11,090 bases of DNA from Gammaproteobacteria bacterium (GTDB taxonomy: Bacteria > Gemmatimonadota > Gemmatimonadetes > Longimicrobiales > Gaopeijiaceae): contig JAHEKL010000070.1 of NCBI GenBank assembly GCA_024638345.1, positions 1 through 11,090 of the forward strand. Direction: 5' to 3'. Position 1 is the first letter of the stretch. Every line of letters begins with the position of its first letter. The position numbers and the translations under genes are program-made. The notes under the pieces are model-generated. The model did not search any database. It was given only the letters and a program-made list of their open reading frames with translations, and was not told the origin of the DNA. Positions 7,473-11,090 of the stretch are shown piece after piece.

Positions 7473-8741
7473 TCAGGCCGACTCGGTGATCTCGGATTGC
7501 TCTTCGAGGAAGTCGAAGACCTTCCGCTCGGTAATCTCCCTCTCAAGATGATCGAGTTGCCCCGATTTCTGTAGTCTCGAATACACTTCGGACAGCGTCT
7601 TGCCGGTGCGCTCTGCGATTTCCTCGATCCGTGCGTCGACCTCCTCGCCCGAAGCGACCAGCTCGTGTGACTCGGCAATCCGATCGACGACGAGGTGACG
7701 CTTCACGGTGTGCACGGCTCTCGTTCTCAGGTGCTCTTTGGCCTCGGCGAACCGATCTGCCGGCAAATCCTCCGGGTCACCGAGCGCGGAGCGGACGTAT
7801 TGGTCCACCATCGACTCCGGAATGTCGAAGCTGTTGGCTGCGAGGATCTCTTCGACGATCCGGTTGCGCAGCTCCCCCTCGGCCTCGCGCTCGGCTTCCT
7901 TGGTCAGGTCTTCGAGAATCTTCTCGCGAAGCTCATCGAGGGTCTCGAACTCCCCTACGGAGGCGGCGAGCTCGTCCGTCAGCTCGGGTAGCTCCAGCCG
8001 CTTCCGGCCTTCGAGGTGTATCCTCACCCTCTGCTCTTCGCCCGATCGCTCCTCGTCCTCGACGCCTTCAGGGAAGCGAATGGTGAACTCGCCAGAGTCG
8101 CCCACCTCGAGCGTCGAGATCGACGACTCCACGTCCGGGATCGCCTGACCACGGCCGAGGACGAACTCGTAGGGTCGAGGCTCTCCGTCTTCTTCCTCCT
8201 CGTCGAGCCGAAGGATCTGAACCGAGACCAGGTCACCCTGCTCGGGATTTCCGCTGTCTTCGGGCACCCACGTGCCCTCCTGTTCGCGGATCCGATCGAG
8301 TACGGCGTCGACCTGCTCCTGTCCGACATCCACGGCGGGCCGCTTCAACTTGAACCCACCGATCCTGGCCAGCTCGACTTCGGGCGCGACGTCGAAAGAA
8401 ATCTGGAACTCGAGGTCGGCTTCCGGCCGATAGTCGACCTCTCCGACTTCTCCTTCGCTGATCGGGCGAAGCGCGCTCTCCTTCAATGCGCCGCGATACG
8501 CCTCTCCGATGACCCGGTCGAGCACCTCCTGCTCCAGCGCTCGACCGAAGCGCTTCTCCACGAGGGCCGGTGGGATCTTGCCGGATCGAAAACCCGGCAG
8601 CTTCAGCCTCGACGAGAGCTGCTTGACGGCAGCTTGCCGCTCCGCCTGGACGAGGTTGGACGGCACCCTGATGCTCAGCGTACGCCGCCACCGCTCGCCT
8701 TCGGCCACCGAGACCTCGAGCTTCGAGATATCCAGCGGCAT
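7473..8741 (-). CDS. tig: Trigger factor, ribosome-associated chaperone
   Basis: Trigger factor binds ribosomal protein L23 at the exit tunnel and shields nascent chains. The product (422 aa, typical length about 430) has the three expected parts: an N-terminal ribosome-binding domain with the signature GFRSGK at 50-55, a FKBP-like domain at about 160-245, and a C-terminal helical chaperone domain from about 250 to the end. The FKBP-like part is degenerate: it lacks the usual DFxG segment (here ILRLDEEEEDGEPRP), has IPDVE where IPGFE is common, and has a shortened flap after FPEG, so prolyl isomerase activity may be weak. The frame is open to 8867, but that stretch is the translated tRNA-Leu gene. 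The true start is the ATG at 8741 (MPLDISKLEV), with GGAG 5 nt upstream. It is the first protein gene of the downstream operon. Confidence 0.96.
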   Translation of the reverse strand: MPLDISKLEVSVAEGERWRRTLSIRVPSNLVQAERQAAVKQLSSRLKLPGFRSGKIPPALVEKRFGRALEQEVLDRVIGEAYRGALKESALRPISEGEVGEVDYRPEADLEFQISFDVAPEVELARIGGFKLKRPAVDVGQEQVDAVLDRIREQEGTWVPEDSGNPEQGDLVSVQILRLDEEEEDGEPRPYEFVLGRGQAIPDVESSISTLEVGDSGEFTIRFPEGVEDEERSGEEQRVRIHLEGRKRLELPELTDELAASVGEFETLDELREKILEDLTKEAEREAEGELRNRIVEEILAANSFDIPESMVDQYVRSALGDPEDLPADRFAEAKEHLRTRAVHTVKRHLVVDRIAESHELVASGEEVDARIEEIAERTGKTLSEVYSRLQKSGQLDHLEREITERKVFDFLEEQSEITESA

Positions 8742-8772
8742 GGGGGCTCCGGTCGGCAAGATGGCGGGTGAG

Positions 8773-8855
8773 TGCGAAAGGGGGGACTCGAACCCCCACG
8801 GCCAGAGGCCACGAGATCCTAAGTCTCGCGCGTCTACCAATTCCGCCACTTTCGC
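8773..8855 (-). tRNA. tRNA-Leu, anticodon UAG
   Basis: An 83-nt class II tRNA folds completely. The acceptor stem is GCGAAAG/CTTTCGC (8855-8849 with 8780-8774), with discriminator A at 8773. The D stem is GCG/CGC around a loop containing GGTAGA. The anticodon stem is CGAGA/TCTCG around loop CTTAGGA, which gives anticodon TAG (plus-strand positions 8819-8821). A 14-nt variable arm contains GGCC-TCT-GGCC, and the T arm is GGGGG-TTCGAGT-CCCCC. The long variable arm and A73 fit leucine. It would read CUA and, depending on modification, other CUN codons. The CCA end is not encoded (CTC follows the discriminator), so it is added enzymatically. No terminator lies in the 31 nt before tig, so the tRNA is probably cut out of the tig transcript. 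Confidence 0.97.
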
Positions 8856-8863
8856 GGCTCGGA

Positions 8864-8882
8864 CCACGCTCGATCCGCGTGG
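8864..8882 (-). other. Hairpin in the leader between promoter and tRNA-Leu
   Basis: On the minus strand CCACGC and GCGTGG form a perfect 6-bp stem around a 7-nt loop (GGATCGA). It lies 8 nt upstream of the mature tRNA 5' end and downstream of the predicted transcription start. No T-run follows, so it is unlikely to terminate. It may shape the 5' leader removed by RNase P. A role is not shown by sequence alone. Confidence 0.35.
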
Positions 8883-8902
8883 GGCTCAGAAAAGACAGGC
8901 GA

Positions 8903-8931
8903 AACATAACCGAGGCCGGAAGTGGCATCAA
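8903..8931 (-). promoter_or_regulatory. Candidate housekeeping promoter for tRNA-Leu and the tig operon
   Basis: On the minus strand TTGATG (8931-8926) and TATGTT (8908-8903) are separated by exactly 17 nt. Each matches the sigma-70 consensus at four of six positions. Transcription would begin near 8896, giving about 40 nt of leader before the tRNA. The site lies just after the degP terminator, in the only sizeable non-coding gap upstream of the tRNA, where a promoter is expected. Consensus promoters in GC-rich phyla vary, so this is a candidate only. Confidence 0.5.
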
Positions 8932-8969
8932 CGAGCCTCGAGCGTGCTGGGAACGGAGAAATACTTCAA

Positions 8970-9003
8970 GGGCCTGAAGCCGCGACTTCGCGGCTCCAGG
9001 CCC
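8970..9003 (-). terminator. Intrinsic terminator of the degP/htrA gene
   Basis: GGGCCTG-A-AGCCGCG (8970-8984) pairs with CGCGGCT-C-CAGGCCC (8989-9003): 14 base pairs interrupted by one A/C mismatch, closed by a 4-nt loop. In the minus-strand direction the hairpin begins 48 nt after the degP stop codon and is followed by a moderately T-rich tail (CTTGAAGTATTTC). Position, stem strength and tail fit termination of degP transcription before the next promoter. The T tail is interrupted, so efficiency is uncertain. Confidence 0.75.
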
Positions 9004-9051
9004 CTGGTGGAGGCAGCTCCCGAGCCTCGTCGACTCGGTCCTGCGTCCCTG

Positions 9052-10602
9052 TTACTGAGGAATCCGGAGGTTGACGATTCGTGAAGTACCGTCGGGCGCC
9101 CCGATCCGCAGAGAGACGATCTGTCCGGGGGTCACGTCGTTGAGGAGCTGCTCCACATCACTCACATCCTCGACCTCTCGGCGGTTGACGTCCAACAGAC
9201 GCTGACCGGCACGGATTCCGGCTCTCGCCGCGGGTCCGGCCGGACTGACTCCACTGATGATCAATCCTCCCGGCGAATCGTAGCCGAACCGAGCCGCGGT
9301 GGGCCCGTCGAGAGGCATCACGTCGATTCCGATGCGCTGCTGTGAACTCTCGGCCGGCGTGGGGGCCTCCGCGACGCGCGGACCCAATGGGGACGTCCCG
9401 AGCTCGACGGTGATCTGTCTGGGCTCGCCGTCCCTGTAGAAGCGCACCTCCACTTCGTCGCCCGGTCTCCTTTGCGCGATCAGAAGCTGAAGCTGACCCG
9501 GCCGCTCGACCTCGACTCCTTCGATCGCGACGATGACGTCCTCCTGCTGCAGCCCGGCGCGCGCCGCGGGACCCCCGCCCACCGCATTGTTGACGAGAGC
9601 GCCCATCGTTCGCGGGAGACCGTAGTACTCCGCGTCAACGGTCGTGATGTCCCTCATCTCGATTCCGAGATACGCACGTCTCACCTCGCCGAATTGGATC
9701 AGGTCCTCCATGATCCGCTTGGCCAGGTCGACGGGAATCGCGAAGCCGTAGCCCTGGTAGTAGCCGGTGCGCGAGGCGATGGCCGAGTTGATGCCGACCA
9801 CCTGACCACGAAGGTTGACCATGGGGCCACCCGAGTTGCCCGGGTTGATCACCGCATCGGTCTGGATGAAGTCTTCGATCGCAAAGCCGGCGCGCTCATC
9901 TCCCTCCCGCAGCAGCTCGCTACCGATGAGCTGCAGAGGCCGACCGATTGCGCTGACTATGCCGGAGGTCACGGTGTAGTCCAGCGGTCGTGACCCGCCT
10001 CCCAGACCCGGGTTACCCACGGCGAGGACCCACTCTCCGACTTTCAGGTCGGCGGACGAGCCCAGACTGAGAACGGGAAGCTGCCCGTCGTTGATCTTGA
10101 TCACCGCGACGTCGGTAGTAGGGTCGGTTCCGACGAGCTCGGCCACATACTCCCGTCGATCGGGGAGGAACACTCGGATGCTCGTGGCATCTCCCACCAC
10201 GTGGTCGTTCGTGAGGACGTAGCCATCCGGACTCACGATGAAACCGCTGCCGCCCGCCGTTTGGGGGGGGAGCTGGTCGGGCGGTACGGTGTTGGGGTCT
10301 TCGAAGAACTGTCGAAACTCCTCGGGGATGGGTAATTGGCTCTGCGCCGCCGCGCTGGCGGGGCGCTCTGCCTCGATCCTCACGACTGCCGGAGTAACCG
10401 CTTCGGCGATGTTCACAAACGCCTCGCTCAGATCCAGCGCAGGCTGGATCTGAGCATCCGAGACCTGCGGGATCTGGGTCACTGCGGGCAGGGTCGTCGC
10501 CGGAGCGGCCCAACCCATGGCCGACGCGCCGCCGATTCCGAGAACGAAAGCGGCGACCGTGTAAATCACGATGCGTGTCTTGAATCGTAGCGGATCGAAC
10601 AT
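9052..10602 (-). CDS. HtrA/DegP-family periplasmic serine protease with two PDZ domains
   Basis: This envelope quality-control protease (516 aa) would bind and cleave misfolded periplasmic or outer-membrane proteins. Residues 11-30 are hydrophobic after a basic start (RFKTR) and act as a signal peptide or an uncleaved membrane anchor; no clear cleavage site is seen. The trypsin-like domain has His134 in TNDHVVGDA, Asp164 in TTDVAVIKI and Ser257 in GNSGGP, a complete triad. The common TNNHVV is TNDHVV here. PDZ1 begins near YLGIEM (311) and runs to about 402; PDZ2 begins near IGIDV (424) and runs to the end. A short Pro/Glu linker joins them. GGAGGAG (10617-10611) lies 8 nt before the ATG. The gene follows dnaK by 128 nt and ends at a hairpin terminator. 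Two PDZ domains make DegP, DegQ or MucD equally possible names, so no symbol is given. Confidence 0.96.
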   Translation of the reverse strand: MFDPLRFKTRIVIYTVAAFVLGIGGASAMGWAAPATTLPAVTQIPQVSDAQIQPALDLSEAFVNIAEAVTPAVVRIEAERPASAAAQSQLPIPEEFRQFFEDPNTVPPDQLPPQTAGGSGFIVSPDGYVLTNDHVVGDATSIRVFLPDRREYVAELVGTDPTTDVAVIKINDGQLPVLSLGSSADLKVGEWVLAVGNPGLGGGSRPLDYTVTSGIVSAIGRPLQLIGSELLREGDERAGFAIEDFIQTDAVINPGNSGGPMVNLRGQVVGINSAIASRTGYYQGYGFAIPVDLAKRIMEDLIQFGEVRRAYLGIEMRDITTVDAEYYGLPRTMGALVNNAVGGGPAARAGLQQEDVIVAIEGVEVERPGQLQLLIAQRRPGDEVEVRFYRDGEPRQITVELGTSPLGPRVAEAPTPAESSQQRIGIDVMPLDGPTAARFGYDSPGGLIISGVSPAGPAARAGIRAGQRLLDVNRREVEDVSDVEQLLNDVTPGQIVSLRIGAPDGTSRIVNLRIPQ

Positions 10603-10676
10603 CTTCGAGACTCCTCCGTCGTTCTCAGCGTGCCAGCTTTTCGCACGCGTACGCTTTCTCGTTCAGGCCACTACTA

Positions 10677-10704
10677 CACGGGCCCTCCGCCCTGGGTCCG
10701 CGTG
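10677..10704 (-). terminator. Weak imperfect hairpin after dnaK
   Basis: In the 128-nt gap between dnaK and the HtrA gene, CACG-c-GG-a-CCC pairs with GGGCCCGTG on the minus strand: 9 bp with two single-base bulges and an 8-nt loop. No T-run follows, so it may be an attenuator, a processing site or chance pairing in GC-rich DNA. A separate 6-bp inverted repeat (GCGTGC/GCACGC, 10628-10648) lies closer to the HtrA start. I see no convincing promoter, heat-shock box or CIRCE element in this gap. Confidence 0.25.
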
Positions 10705-10730
10705 CTCCCTCCTGCATTCGCTCCCGAGGT

Positions 10731-11090
10731 TCACGTCTTCTCTTCGTCGACGATCTCGAAGTCGGCCTCGACCACATCTTCCTCCGCTTCTTCCGATGCC
10801 GGCTCCTCCTCCACCGTCGCTCCGGCTCCGTCCGTGGAGGCCGCCTGAGCCTGGTAGACTTGCTGGCCCGCCGCGCTGAAGGCCTGCATGAGCTCATCGC
10901 GGGCCGAGTTCATCTTAGCCGCATCCTCGGATTTCAGAGCCTCCTTGGCCGCCTCCACCGCTTCGTCCAGCCGGCCCTTTTCGGCCTCGCCCACCTTGTC
11001 ACCCCACTCGCTGGAGTCCTTCTCCACCTGATAGACCAGCGAGTCCAGCGTATTCCGGGCCTCCACCTTCTTCTTCCTCTCCTCGTCATC
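10731..11090 (-). CDS. dnaK: Chaperone DnaK (Hsp70), C-terminal part only
   Basis: The frame is open to the right edge, so the 5' part of the gene lies outside the window; 119 C-terminal residues are visible. The segment KKKVEARNTLDSLVYQVEK (from about residue 6 of the fragment) is the highly conserved helical-lid sequence of DnaK. It is followed by the helical bundle (EAVEAAKEALKSEDAAKM, then ARDELMQAFSAAGQQVYQ) and a very acidic disordered tail ending in DFEIVDEEKT. A GTG codon inside the fragment (11066) is not a start. DnaK folds new and heat-damaged proteins with DnaJ and GrpE; neither partner is visible here. The next gene is an HtrA-type protease, not dnaJ. Confidence 0.96.
   Translation of the reverse strand, partial: DDEERKKKVEARNTLDSLVYQVEKDSSEWGDKVGEAEKGRLDEAVEAAKEALKSEDAAKMNSARDELMQAFSAAGQQVYQAQAASTDGAGATVEEEPASEEAEEDVVEADFEIVDEEKT

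Noticed and set aside
8761..8780. GAGTGC near the tRNA 3' end as half of a CIRCE heat-shock operator
   Set aside because: The sequence belongs to the tRNA 3' end and there is no matching inverted half at 9-nt spacing.
8742..8867. N-terminal extension of the trigger factor reading frame by 42 codons
   Set aside because: The extension (KVAELVDARDLGS and onward) is the translation of the tRNA-Leu gene; the normal trigger factor N-terminus begins at the ATG at 8741.

Overview
The window looks like chromosomal housekeeping DNA from a GC-rich bacterium. Gene content and protein style suggest Gemmatimonadota or another member of the FCB group. The clues are a sigma-54 activator with a long coiled-coil linker before its Fis-type helix-turn-helix, a long very acidic DnaK tail, and the gene order tig-clpP-clpX-lon-engB. 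This placement is inference from memory of these families; no database search was possible. I see no phage, transposon, CRISPR or toxin-antitoxin signature.

Layout. A plus-strand gene (95-1714) encodes a sigma-54-dependent AAA+ activator whose N-terminal receiver-like domain lacks the phosphorylation residues. It converges on a long minus-strand block, with a hairpin between the two ends (1758-1782). Read in the direction of transcription (right to left), the minus strand holds: the C-terminal end of dnaK (entering from the right edge, 11090-10731); a periplasmic HtrA/DegP-type protease with two PDZ domains (10602-9052), followed by a good hairpin terminator (8970-9003); a promoter-like sequence (8931-8903); tRNA-Leu(UAG) (8855-8773); then trigger factor, ClpP, ClpX, Lon, the GTPase EngB and a small unrecognised lipoprotein (2444-1788). 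Spacing after the tRNA is 31, 40, 31 and 25 nt, then overlaps of 1 and 8 nt. This strongly suggests one transcription unit.

Functionally this is a protein quality-control locus. DnaK and trigger factor fold new or damaged chains, ClpXP and Lon degrade cytosolic proteins, and HtrA handles the envelope. EngB helps assemble the large ribosomal subunit, which is where trigger factor docks. The least explained parts are the lipoprotein, translationally chained to engB, and the pseudo-receiver activator. The best-supported unusual points are the tRNA-Leu gene in the leader of the chaperone/protease operon and the degenerate prolyl isomerase domain of trigger factor. I did not find a clearly undescribed system.
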